64,000 nt of DNA, taken from positions 130,313 through 194,312 of the forward strand of contig NZ_BAABWJ010000010.1 of assembly GCF_040372805.1 (NCBI RefSeq). The letters run 5' to 3'. Position numbers and translations under genes: made by a program. The stretch comes from Pseudoteredinibacter isoporae_A. GTDB taxonomy: Bacteria; Pseudomonadota; Gammaproteobacteria; Pseudomonadales; Cellvibrionaceae. This document shows positions 51,297 through 61,000 of the stretch, one piece after another. The notes beneath the pieces were generated by a model, which did no database searches, was not told the origin of the DNA, and saw only the letters and a program-made list of their open reading frames with translations. Each line of letters begins with the position of its first letter. Within the stretch, counting starts at the first letter, position 1.

Positions 51297-51644
51297 TTAT
51301 AAATAGCCATTCTCATCGTCGTCCATAAAGCTGGCGTTACGCTCACCTTGAATTTGTTCGCGCAATCTCTCCCTTGCCAGAAGCTTTCTCTGTACGGCTT
51401 CTGGTAGATCGGTAAACAAGATTACATTCTTGGAAACCAGAGTATTTACCAAATCTTCTGTAATCCGGACAAACTCCATGTCCGACTCTTCCAGAGTGGC
51501 CAAAGATTGGCTGACATCCTTGTAACTGTCTAGAAAAGAGACAAGTTGAGGGTGGGTTGGAGATAGGTATTCACCAAACTCCGGCCCGGAGTTCATGGAT
51601 ATGGCGCTTATGTTGCCATTGGCATCTCGTTGAATATAAGGCAT
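51297..51644 (-). CDS. Small conserved protein of the 'tryptophan synthase beta-like' type
   Basis: 115 residues from the ATG at 51644 ('MPYIQRDANGNISAI'); an ORF extending to 51698 is open but starts upstream of the family's beginning. No catalytic motif of tryptophan synthase is present. Databases often label similar short proteins in marine gammaproteobacteria as 'tryptophan synthase subunit beta-like', which appears to be a misnomer. The protein ends in an acidic/Asn-rich tail. It converges on recX with almost no gap. Function unknown. Confidence 0.6.
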   Translation of the reverse strand: MPYIQRDANGNISAISMNSGPEFGEYLSPTHPQLVSFLDSYKDVSQSLATLEESDMEFVRITEDLVNTLVSKNVILFTDLPEAVQRKLLARERLREQIQGERNASFMDDDENGYL

Positions 51645-51752
51645 AGGATGGGTTTCGTTTTCCGAATCGCAGACTACAATACAGGTTAAATATAGCAATA
51701 GTAGTATACAATTCGGCTAGAACAACTTTTCAAGCCCTATTATCAGTGTGAT

Positions 51753-51788
51753 CTTATATCTGGATATCAAGATTAAACTGGATATAAG
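51753..51788. promoter_or_regulatory. Inverted and direct repeats upstream of the adhesin exporter
   Basis: CTTATATC (51753-51760) and GATATAAG (51781-51788) are perfect 8-base inverted arms 20 bases apart. CTGGATAT also repeats directly at 51760 and 51778 (18-base period). They are candidate regulator sites for the type I secretion operon, in the 270-base divergent gap. Confidence 0.45.
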
Positions 51789-51914
51789 CGGTGCTTGAAC
51801 AGAACTTCAGTTGCGACTGGTGAGCTACGACAGCTTGTGAATTTGTGCAGGTGTTGTTAAGCAGGCACTGTGTAAATTGTACAAATCGTTCGAATCAATT
51901 GTTAAGAGGTCTTG

Positions 51915-54092
51915 ATGGAGCAGGCAAGCAGCCAAACAGATATGCAGGATGTAGTGGAAGGCCCAGCGGAAAGTGCCAGCTTTTGCGACCCACTGTTAGA
52001 GTCATTGCTGATCATCGCCAGAATAGAACATCTGCCGATATCCGAAACGTCCCTTACCGCCGGCTTGCCGTTGATCAAAGAACGCCTGACTCCCAAGTTA
52101 TTTATTCGTGCCGCAGAAAGGGCTGGCCTATCGGCCAAAGTGATCGAACGGCCACTGGATCAAATCAGCGCACTGGTATTACCCACGGTATTGTTGCTCG
52201 ATAATAACGATGCCTGCGTATTAACTCGGCTGGATACCCGCTCCGGAAAAGCGGAAATTCTCGACCCTCACAGCAGCGGTAAGAGTGTAGTTGAACTGAG
52301 TGATTTGCAGGAACGCTACACGGGTTATTCAATCTTTTGTAAGCCCTTGCATCGTTATGATGAGCGAACCCAGGAAATCAAAGTGCGCCAAAAAGGCCAT
52401 TGGTTTTGGGGGGTGCTGGGTCGATCCTGGCGAATTTATCGTGACGTCCTGCTAGCCTCTTTGTTTATCAATTTGTTCGCCATCGCCAATCCCCTGTTTG
52501 TCATGAATGTTTATGACCGCGTGGTACCTAACGAAGCTGTTGAAACTTTGTGGGTTTTGGCCATTGGGGTCGCGACGGTCTATTTCTTTGATCTCGTGTT
52601 GAAGCTCCTGCGAGGTTATTTTATTGAGGTTGCCGGTAAAAAATCCGATGTATTGCTATCGGCAATGATTTTTGAGCGTGTGCTGGGCGCACGATTGGAA
52701 GATAAGCCCATGTCGGTGGGTTCATTTGCCAGTCAGCTAAAGGATTTTGAAAGTGTTCGAAGCTTCATTACATCGTCTACTGTAACGGCCTTCGTGGATT
52801 TACCATTTACCATTTTATTCCTGCTGGTCATTTTTTATGTCGGGGGCCCGCTGGTATTGGTTCCCTTGGCCTGTATCCCAATTGTGATTGCGTATGCTCT
52901 GTTTATTCTGAAACCTCTGCGCCAATCGGTTGAAGAGACCATGCAGTCTTCGGCGCAAAAGAACTCGACATTGGTGGAAGCCTTAGCCAGTCTTGAAACC
53001 GTAAAAGGGCTTGGTGCGGAAGGGCGTGTACAGCGTGCCTGGGAAAAGTCGGTGGGGCATCTCGCGTATTGGGGACAGAAATCTCGTTTGTTATCAAATT
53101 CTGCCGTGACGGTTGCTGGCACCGTGGTGCAGCTGAGCTCGGTGGCAGTGATCGTCTCGGGTGTTTATCTGATTGCTGAAAAAGAACTCACAATGGGGGC
53201 GTTGATTGCCTGCGTTATGCTGACGAGTCGAGCTTTGGCGCCTTTGTCGCAGTTATCCAGTTTATTGGTGAACTTCGAACAAACCGTTACGGCGTTAGAG
53301 TCTCTAGAGACCATTGTTGATAAAGCGCAGGAGCGTGACGAAGAAAAGACCTTTATCAAACGCCCGAGTTTTGCTGGTGAAGTGCGTTTTAATAAAGTGT
53401 CCTTTGCTTATCCAGGTGAGGAACACCCCAGTATTGAAGATGTATCTTTTACCATTAAACCCCATGAGCGGGTGGCCATTATCGGCCGCATGGGTTCAGG
53501 GAAAACCACGGTACAGAAATTGATGATGGGCTTATTTCAGCCTACAGCAGGTTCTGTTTTGATCGATGGTATTGATATTAAGCAGTTGGATCCAGCCGAT
53601 TTACGCCATGGAGTGGGTTATGTCCCACAGGATGTATCCCTGTTTTTTGGTTCGGTGAAGGACAATATTGCCTATGGCACTCCCCATGCAACAGACCAGC
53701 AAATTGTAAAAGCCGCTGAGCATTCAGGGGTAACGGGTTTTGTGAACAAACACCCGATGGGTTTCCAGCGCCCTGTGGGTGAACGAGGGGCCTTTTTATC
53801 CGGCGGGCAGCGGCAAAGTATTGGCGTTGCACGGGCACTGATCAAAGACCCGAGTATTTATCTGTTGGACGAACCTTCAACTGGAATGGATAACAGCACG
53901 GAGGCGAAACTTAAACAAAATTTAATGCAGGTGACTCAGGGCAAAACCGTAATATTGGTGACCCACAAGACCTCTTTGCTGGATTTGGTCGACAGAATTA
54001 TTGTTTTGGAAAACGGTAAGCTGATTGCTGATGGCTCGAAAGAGTCCGTATTGGATGCACTGAAGAAGGGGCAGATTCGTGTCGAGCAATAA
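51915..54092 (+). CDS. Type I secretion ABC transporter (LapB-like) of the adhesin system
   Basis: 725 residues from the ATG at 51915 (a TTG lies three bases before it), with AGAGG upstream. The N-terminal ~150 residues form a C39-peptidase-like domain without the catalytic Cys/His, as in RTX/LapB exporters. An ABC membrane domain follows ('WFWGVLGRSWRIYRDVLLASL'). The nucleotide-binding domain has 'IIGRMGSGKTTV' (Walker A), 'LSGGQRQSIGV' (signature) and 'IYLLDEPSTGMD' (Walker B). It overlaps the fusion-protein gene by 14 bases. It should export the giant adhesin encoded 4 kb downstream. Confidence 0.93.
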   Translation: MEQASSQTDMQDVVEGPAESASFCDPLLESLLIIARIEHLPISETSLTAGLPLIKERLTPKLFIRAAERAGLSAKVIERPLDQISALVLPTVLLLDNNDACVLTRLDTRSGKAEILDPHSSGKSVVELSDLQERYTGYSIFCKPLHRYDERTQEIKVRQKGHWFWGVLGRSWRIYRDVLLASLFINLFAIANPLFVMNVYDRVVPNEAVETLWVLAIGVATVYFFDLVLKLLRGYFIEVAGKKSDVLLSAMIFERVLGARLEDKPMSVGSFASQLKDFESVRSFITSSTVTAFVDLPFTILFLLVIFYVGGPLVLVPLACIPIVIAYALFILKPLRQSVEETMQSSAQKNSTLVEALASLETVKGLGAEGRVQRAWEKSVGHLAYWGQKSRLLSNSAVTVAGTVVQLSSVAVIVSGVYLIAEKELTMGALIACVMLTSRALAPLSQLSSLLVNFEQTVTALESLETIVDKAQERDEEKTFIKRPSFAGEVRFNKVSFAYPGEEHPSIEDVSFTIKPHERVAIIGRMGSGKTTVQKLMMGLFQPTAGSVLIDGIDIKQLDPADLRHGVGYVPQDVSLFFGSVKDNIAYGTPHATDQQIVKAAEHSGVTGFVNKHPMGFQRPVGERGAFLSGGQRQSIGVARALIKDPSIYLLDEPSTGMDNSTEAKLKQNLMQVTQGKTVILVTHKTSLLDLVDRIIVLENGKLIADGSKESVLDALKKGQIRVEQ

Positions 54093-55848
54093 ACCATCAA
54101 ACCCGCAACATCCCGAGCAGCCACAAACGGCCAAGGAGTCTGCGAAGGCGAAACCCGCTGCGGCGACGGTCAAAGCGAGTTCCGTCAAGGTGAAGGCGCC
54201 TGCTGCTCAGGCACGTCGGCAAGCTGACATGAAAGCAAAGTTTGAGGCACAGAAGGCCGCTGAGTCTCGAACCAGTAAAACGGTTGACGCTCCATCCAAC
54301 GCTGTTAAGGTTAAACCCACAACACAGGCAAAAGCTGCCGTTGAGAGACCGCGCGTTGAAAATGTCAGCGCAGAAGTCGTTTCCAGTGCCGAGGTTACAG
54401 CGCAAAAATCAGAACGGGCTGGGACTACTCCAGAGTCGGGAAGTTCGAGCGCGGCCCCTGAAACTGTGGTGCAAAAAAGTCCTGCTGTGGCGTCGTCAGA
54501 GCCACAACCCAAAGCTTGGTTTGAAGGTGATAAAGAACTGATCCAGGAAGATCTGGATTACATGTCATCGGCCGCGGCCGCGGTTCTACAACAATCTCCT
54601 CGTGGTGGTCAGCAATTACTGTGGGCAATTTGCTCATTTGTCATTGTGGCTATCGTTTGGGCGTCGCTTGCCTATGTTGATGAGTTTACGCGAGGCGAAG
54701 GCAAGGTGATTCCTTCTTCGCAAGTGAAAGTTGTGCAGCACCAAGAGGGTGGCATTGTTGCGGAATTGTTTGTACGTGAAGGCCAGACTGTCAAAGCCCA
54801 GGAGCCTTTGTTGCGCCTGGACGACACACAATTCTCTTCATCTCTGCGAGAAGCCGACGTAACGTTGGATCAGTTGAAAGCGAAAGCCGCGCGGTTAAGT
54901 TACGAAGCCGATGGTGTGGATTTTCCAGAGCAGCCGATTGAAGGTGTGGGCGAAGTGGTTTGGTCCCAGGAGCGAGCTCTGTATCTATCTCGGCAGGAAG
55001 AACAGAAAAGTAAAGATCAGGTATTGGTGCAACAGGAAACTCAGCGGCGACAGGAGCTCAATGAGTTAAAAGCACGCCGTGACCAGCACCAGCGCAGTTA
55101 CAATCTATTGGATAAAGAATTGCAGATCAGTAAGCCTCTGGTGAGTTCGGGGGCGATGTCCCAAGTGGAACTGCTGCGACTCGAGCGCCAGGTAAATGAT
55201 TTGTATGGCGAGCTTAAAGGCGCCGAGTTGGCGATTCCTAGAGCGCAATCCAGCTTGCAGGAAGCTCGGGACAAATTGCAGGGGGCACAATTGGCTTTTC
55301 GCAATGAATCCCGTAAAGAGCTTGCTGATGTGCGTTTGGAACTGCAGCGTCTTTCCGAGAGCAGCGGCGCTTTGGAAGATCGGGTGGATCGAACACTAGT
55401 GATTTCTCCAGTCGCAGGAACCATCAAACAAGTGATGGTGAACACCATCGGTGGTGTTATTCAACCGGGGATGGATCTTATACAAATTGTCCCAACGGAA
55501 GACAGTCTATTGGTTGAGGCTAAAATCAGACCTACTGATATTGCCTTCCTGCACCCAAGCCAGGAAGCCATCGTCAAATTCACCGCGTATGACTTTTCTA
55601 TCCATGGTGGTTTGAAGGGGAAGGTGACTCATATCAGCCCGGATACGATTGTGGACGAGGAAGGTGAGAGCTTTTACACGGTGAGAGTTGAAACTGAAAA
55701 CGCCTTCTTGGGCAGCGAGGATAAGCCCTTGCCAATCATTCCGGGTATGACGGTAAGTGTTGATATTCTGACCGGCGAAAAAACCGTACTGGATTACCTT
55801 CTGAAGCCTATTCTTAAAACCAAACAGTTAGCCCTGCGCGAACGCTAG
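54079..55848 (+). CDS. HlyD/LapC-family membrane fusion protein with long N-terminal extension
   Basis: 589 residues from a GTG at 54079, overlapping the ABC gene. Ordinary members are ~430-460 residues. Here the single membrane helix lies only at ~180-199 ('LLWAICSFVIVAIVWASLAYV'), after about 180 residues rich in Ala, Lys, Pro, Ser and Glu, which should be cytoplasmic and disordered. The rest is typical: 'VVQHQEGGIVAELFVREGQTVK', a long coiled coil (~270-445), and the C-terminal 'IPGMTVSVDILTGEKTVLDYLLKP'. It bridges the ABC exporter and the outer-membrane TolC protein. Confidence 0.93.
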   Translation: MSSNKPSNPQHPEQPQTAKESAKAKPAAATVKASSVKVKAPAAQARRQADMKAKFEAQKAAESRTSKTVDAPSNAVKVKPTTQAKAAVERPRVENVSAEVVSSAEVTAQKSERAGTTPESGSSSAAPETVVQKSPAVASSEPQPKAWFEGDKELIQEDLDYMSSAAAAVLQQSPRGGQQLLWAICSFVIVAIVWASLAYVDEFTRGEGKVIPSSQVKVVQHQEGGIVAELFVREGQTVKAQEPLLRLDDTQFSSSLREADVTLDQLKAKAARLSYEADGVDFPEQPIEGVGEVVWSQERALYLSRQEEQKSKDQVLVQQETQRRQELNELKARRDQHQRSYNLLDKELQISKPLVSSGAMSQVELLRLERQVNDLYGELKGAELAIPRAQSSLQEARDKLQGAQLAFRNESRKELADVRLELQRLSESSGALEDRVDRTLVISPVAGTIKQVMVNTIGGVIQPGMDLIQIVPTEDSLLVEAKIRPTDIAFLHPSQEAIVKFTAYDFSIHGGLKGKVTHISPDTIVDEEGESFYTVRVETENAFLGSEDKPLPIIPGMTVSVDILTGEKTVLDYLLKPILKTKQLALRER

Positions 55849-55872
55849 GTTTACTGTGCCCCTTCACTTTCG

Positions 55873-55901
55873 ATGTGCCTCTTGGTTTTGAAGAGGCACA
55901 T
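55873..55901 (+). terminator. Strong hairpin after the fusion-protein gene
   Basis: ATGTGCCTCTT and AAGAGGCACAT form a perfect 11-bp stem with a 7-base loop, 25 bases past the stop. No T-run follows, so it may stabilise or pause the transcript instead of terminating it. Confidence 0.6.
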
Positions 55902-56379
55902 TGCTGTCCAAAGTGATAAAAGTGCCTAGCATGTACACATTTTTTGTATTCTTTAAGAATATAATCTAGGCCTTTATATTCCCTTAGGTTATTTACGTAA
56001 GCGTTTTAAATCGGCGCTATTGCCGAATACGCCTGACGTGCGCCTATATTTCCCGGATGTGAGCGATTCAGTATGTGACGCAGTTGGTCAGTAATTACCA
56101 AAAATTATGGAAAACTTAGTTTAAATGCACTGCTTTGTCGCTTAAATAATTATTTTGTTGCTTATTATGAATAAGCGCTGAATTGGTAATTAAAGGTAAT
56201 GTAAACAAAAGACCTAATCTTAGAGCATACAAACCTGTCGTCTGATTAGTCTTTACGACTAATTGTTGGGGTTTTTTATGAACTACTTAACACTTATAAT
56301 CGCGGAGTTTGTGAGAAACCTCACAATTCCTACTAAAAAGGCATTAGTTGATTTGGCATGGGGGCCGAGTAGAAGAGTT
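55902..56379. other. Intergenic region upstream of the TolC-like gene
   Basis: About 480 bases between the fusion-protein hairpin and the start I favour for the TolC-like gene. It includes an in-frame 39-codon extension (56263-56379) without a strong ribosome site. It is AT-rich and probably contains a promoter. No other gene was seen. Confidence 0.5.
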
Positions 56380-57663
56380 ATGAAAACAAGAATAATAGCG
56401 TTGCTAACAAGCTTAATTGGGGTAACTCATACCGTTCAGGCGGAGAGCTTTAACCAAGCTGTTCAGGCGGCTCTGGACAGCCACCCTGAAATCAATGCTG
56501 CAAAAAATCAACTGTCGTCCCGTGAGCAAGAGATCAAGGGCGCTAAAGCTGGCTATCTCCCCTCTATTGATATTGCCTTGGGTATTGGTCGGGAAAATAC
56601 CCAATCGCCCACTACTGGCCAGAATGAGGTTAACCTCACTCGAGAAGAGGCTTCTATTTCAGCTCGTCAGCTGATTTTTGATGGTTTCGCAACACGTTCC
56701 GAAGTACGCCGCCAGGAAGCACGCGCGGCCAGTGCAAGCCATTCAGTGAATACTTCTCAGGAACTGATTGCTTTGCGCACCAGTGAGGTTTACCTGGCCT
56801 TGATGGCTCAAGTGGATCTTATGAAGCTCGCGGAAGCGTCCCTGGAAGAGCATAAGAGCATTTATGATCAAATGGTGTTACGCAACCAGTCTGGTGTTGG
56901 CAGTCGCGCTGATTTGGATCAGATTGCTGCTCGTCTAGCCTTGGCCAACAGCAATGTAGTTGTCGCTGATGCTAATTTAAAAGATGCCGTAACCAATTAT
57001 TACCGGGTTGTGGGCTCCATGCCGAATATGACCTCGTTAGCCATGCCAGGTACAGCCGAGAGTCTGCCTGCGTCACTCAATGATGCGACGGAATTGGCCT
57101 TGGCTAATCACCCTACTCTGAAAACCGCGAATGCCGATATTGACGCCACCATTGCTCAGCATCAGGCTGCCAAGAGTTCTTATTACCCGGACATTCGTCT
57201 GGAAGCTGATCAAAACTGGAACGAAGACATCGGTGGTGTTGTCGGTGAAGACGAGCGTTCAGTGATTGCCATTCGTGCGCGCTATAACCTCTATCGCGGC
57301 GGCGCGGATAAGGCCCGTCGAAAGCAAACCAGTTACCTAATAGAAGAAGCTAAGGATGTTCGTAACAACACCCGCCGACAGGTGGTTGAAGGCTTACGTT
57401 TGTCCTGGACGGCATTCGAATCGGTTAATGCTCAATTGCAGTATTTACAGCAACACGTGAATTCTGCCGAGGCCACCAAAAAGGCCTATATCGAGCAATT
57501 TAACATCGGTCGCCGTACCTTATTGGATTTGTTGAATACCGAAAATGAAGTTGTGGATGCCAAACGCAACCTGATCCAGGCCGCTTACAACAAGAAGTTG
57601 GCTGAGCTGCGCGTTTATAACTCAATGGGGGTTTTGTTGCCCAAGTTGGGTTTAGCTCAGTAG
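56380..57663 (+). CDS. TolC-family outer-membrane export channel (LapE/AggA-like)
   Basis: I choose the ATG at 56380, because it starts a clean signal peptide ('MKTRIIALLTSLIGVTHTVQA') with AGAAGAG upstream; the frame is open to 56263. That gives 427 residues. The two TolC repeats show as 'FNQAVQAALDSHPEINAAKNQ' (cut) near the N-terminus and 'ALANHPTLKTANADIDATIAQH' in the second half. 'GRRTLLDLLNTENEVVDAKRN' is the family's C-terminal signature. It completes a tripartite type I exporter with the two genes upstream and precedes the adhesin. Confidence 0.93.
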   Translation: MKTRIIALLTSLIGVTHTVQAESFNQAVQAALDSHPEINAAKNQLSSREQEIKGAKAGYLPSIDIALGIGRENTQSPTTGQNEVNLTREEASISARQLIFDGFATRSEVRRQEARAASASHSVNTSQELIALRTSEVYLALMAQVDLMKLAEASLEEHKSIYDQMVLRNQSGVGSRADLDQIAARLALANSNVVVADANLKDAVTNYYRVVGSMPNMTSLAMPGTAESLPASLNDATELALANHPTLKTANADIDATIAQHQAAKSSYYPDIRLEADQNWNEDIGGVVGEDERSVIAIRARYNLYRGGADKARRKQTSYLIEEAKDVRNNTRRQVVEGLRLSWTAFESVNAQLQYLQQHVNSAEATKKAYIEQFNIGRRTLLDLLNTENEVVDAKRNLIQAAYNKKLAELRVYNSMGVLLPKLGLAQ

Positions 57664-57722
57664 CTGTTGTCTTGTGTTTGCGAAAGTATGTGCCTGAATA
57701 GGTGCTAAGTGGCATTGAGTTA

Positions 57723-57749
57723 GCCCGGAAAGTTCTGTCTTTGCCGGGC
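57723..57749 (+). terminator. Hairpin after the TolC-like gene
   Basis: GCCCGG-AAAG and CTTTGCCGGGC pair with a single bulge and a 6-base loop. No full T-run, so termination efficiency is uncertain. Confidence 0.55.
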
Positions 57750-57919
57750 CTCGTTGCTTTAATCCTCGCATCTTTCGCCTTGCTCCGCTTCTGGGTATGA
57801 CTTTGTTTATTGCTATAGACAGATCAATAGTTACCTAGACAGTAGTTAACAGATAAGCGGTCTACAGAAAAAGCAGGATTGGCCGATTGGCAACTATGGG
57901 TAAATAGCTTTAATGCGTG

Positions 57920-57965
57920 TTCACCTCCAGCCAAGGTGAATCGGGACATCCCTCAGTATTGAGGG
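57920..57965 (+). promoter_or_regulatory. Two hairpins in the leader of the adhesin gene
   Basis: TTCACCT-CCAGCCA-AGGTGAA (57920-57940) and CCCTCA-GTAT-TGAGGG (57950-57965) are both perfect stems, ten bases apart and about 100 bases before the adhesin start codon. They may form a structured RNA or regulator-binding sites. The first loop does not match the c-di-GMP-I or c-di-GMP-II riboswitch consensus that I know. Confidence 0.5.
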
Positions 57966-58063
57966 TGATGCTGCCCTGTTTATCAACTGGCACGCGAAGA
58001 AATTACATTTGAATCGGGCCGGACGCCCATTTCGATACTTTGACCATATAAGTGGAAAAGATT

Positions 58064-61000
58064 ATGGCGGATAACGTTGTTGTAAATGACAATTCAAATA
58101 CCACTCAGTCCAATGCGGATGGAGCGACAAGTGATGTCGCCGCGGCTGATCGAGGTACCGTTGTTGCAATTAAAGGAACAGTGCTGGATGGCAGCTCTGC
58201 CCTTGAAATGGGTCAGAAAGTTGGCCTCGGCGATAATCTGGAAACCAAAGCTGGAGCGGCTATTGTCGTTAAGTTCCCAGGCGGCGGGTTGCTGGTTTTA
58301 GGTCATAACCAAAGTGTCGATATTGATCAGCGTTTGATGGATCTGATTCGAAAAAATGACGTAAAAGATTCCGTTGAAGAAGGCATTGACTTCGATCGGC
58401 TGCAACAAGGCTTGGAAGAGGGCCTGAGTCTCGATGAGTTATTGCCAGCGGCAGCAGCAGGCACGGCCCCTACTGGCGGTGGTGGTGACAGTTCTGTTGG
58501 TTCCGGTGTGCGTTTTGTTATGACCGGTGATGAAACGATTCCTTTAGCGGGCTTTGACACGACCCCTCCGAGTGCCAACCTTGGTGATACATCCCAAGAA
58601 TCCAGCCCTATTGATTCCGCACCTGAAGCCGTAGACGACGAAGAAGAAGTTACCGCACTGGGTGTCGCTACAGGTAACGTTGTAACGGGTATTGATATTG
58701 CGAACGGTGATGACAATGCCTTTGATGGTAATGCCGATGATTCTGGCATCAACGGTTTTGGTGATGGCGCAACCGTAGTCGGTGTCGCTTTGGGCAACAC
58801 AGAAACGCCTATTACCGACAGCAGTGGTGTCGGTGTTGAACTGGTTTCCGATAAAGGTGTTCTTGTTGTGAATGCCGACGGCAGTTACACCTATACTCCG
58901 AATCGTGACGCCAGTGGCATCGATTCTTTTACTTACACCATTATTGACGCCGACGATGATACTTCGACTGCAACCTTAACCGTCAACATTGACGGTATTC
59001 CTCGCCTGGACGTTGTTGATCCTGGAACCGATGGCCAGGGTGGTTTGGTGAATACCGTGAACGAAGCTGGCTTGCCCGAAGGCACGGGTGAACTGTCTGA
59101 TGGCAACGGTGCAAACAACAGCGATAATTCGGAAACCACAACAGGCAGTTTCAGTTTCATTGCCGGTGATGGTGATGCCACCATCAGTATCGGTGGTGTT
59201 GTCGTTCTGAACAATGGCCAGTTGGAAGGTACTGTTGTGCAGGGTACATACGGTACTTTGACCATTACCTCCGTTAACGGCAACCAAATTAATTACAGTT
59301 ATACGCTTGACCGGGCCGCTGATCACAGCAATGGGCCGGTAAATGAAGTGTTAGCCGTTGTGGTGTCGGATGCGGACGGTAATGCTGCAGATGATGCAAC
59401 TGGCAGTTTGCAAATTAATATCCTTGATGATGCGCCCATCGCTGCTGACCAAATTGATTCCATTGATACCAGCCTCGTGGCCACGGGTAATGTTATTACC
59501 GGTGTTGATATTCCTTCCGGCGACAGCAACCTCACCGACGGTGAAGTGGATATTGCCGGTGCCGACGGATTTGATTCTGCTGGCGTAGTGGGTGTTTCTG
59601 CGGGAGATACTGGTTCAACGTCGACTGGTGGCGTAGGTACGGCGGTCAGTTCCGACAAGGGGACTATTGTCATTAATGCCGATGGCAGTTACACCTATAC
59701 AGCTAACCCCGGTGTTTTTGGTGAAGATGTTTTTACCTACACCGTTAGTGATAGTGACGGCAGTACCGCCATTGCCACGATTACAATCAATGTTGATGCG
59801 GCGAACGTCCTGTCGGACGACGATGAATCCGCCACAACTTTGTCGGGGCAAAGTGCCAGCGGCAATGTGTTAGCAAATACCGATAACCCTGATGGCCCAG
59901 AGCCTGCGACTGTGGTTTCCTTTACCGTTGGCGGCGATACTTTCCAGCCCGGCGAAACCGCCAATATTATTGGTGTGGGTTCCATCACCATCAGTCAGAA
60001 TGGTAGTTATACCTTCACGGCGAGTGCCGCGTTTTCCGGTACGGTTCCGCCCATTAATTACACCGTAACGGATGGCCCGAACACCGACGATTCGGTGTTA
60101 ACGTTCACCGTTATTGATCCGAATACTCCACCGATTGCCAGCAACGATGTTGTGGGTGGTAACACAACGAATTCTCCCGTTGTAGTTGATGTATTGGCGA
60201 ATGATAATGATCCGGACGGTTCTCTTGTTCCCGGCAGTGTTCAAATAGTTGGAACCCCAAGTGCGGGCAGCAGCTTGACTGTTGGTGGGCAAGGTGTGTG
60301 GTCCGTAAACAGCAGCACGGGTGAAATTACTTTCACGCCGGAAGCGGGTTTTACTGGCGACCCCTCGCCTATCAGCTATACCGTAGCTGATAATGATGGC
60401 GCGATTTCAAACCAGGCAACCGTAACTATTTCCTTTACCGCGCAACCGCCTACCGCGGTGATTGATAGCAGCACGGGTAATACAACCACTCAGCCTGTTA
60501 CTGTCGATGTGCTGGCGAACGACAGCGATCCCGATGGCAGTTTGAATCCTGCATCGGTACAAATTACCGGTACCGCAAATCCTGGTGAATCTCTGGTGGT
60601 GGCCGGCGAGGGTACCTGGAGTGTTAACACCTCTACCGGTGAAATTACCTTTACGCCAGAAGCGGGTTTTACCACTAACCCGGCGCCGATTACTTATACC
60701 GTTGAAGATAACGATGGGAATGAATCCAATGCGGCGGCGGTGAGTGTAAGTTATGTCGCGCAACCTCCTGTCGCTGTTGACGATGTTGGTAGTGCGACGG
60801 CATTGAACACCCCGTCAACAATTAATGTGGCCGGCAATGATACCGATGACGGCACCCTGGATCTCAATTCTATTTTGATTGAAACGTCAGGTGGTCAGGT
60901 TACAAGCTTAACGGTTGCGAATGAAGGTACTTGGACCGTGGGTCCGAACCCGGGCCAAATTACCTTTACTCCGGAAGCTGGTTTCATCAGTAACCCGACT

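Larger units (their letters stand above)
57664..58063. other. Untranslated leader region of the adhesin gene
   Basis: 400 bases between the TolC-like gene and the adhesin. It contains the near-perfect GCCCGGAAAG/CTTTGCCGGGC hairpin (57723-57749) that could end the tolC transcript, then two further hairpins close to the adhesin start. No small gene with a good ribosome site was seen. Confidence 0.6.

Noticed and set aside
57900..58063. c-di-GMP riboswitch before the adhesin
   Set aside because: The hairpins do not match the GEMM-I or GEMM-II consensus that I can recall.
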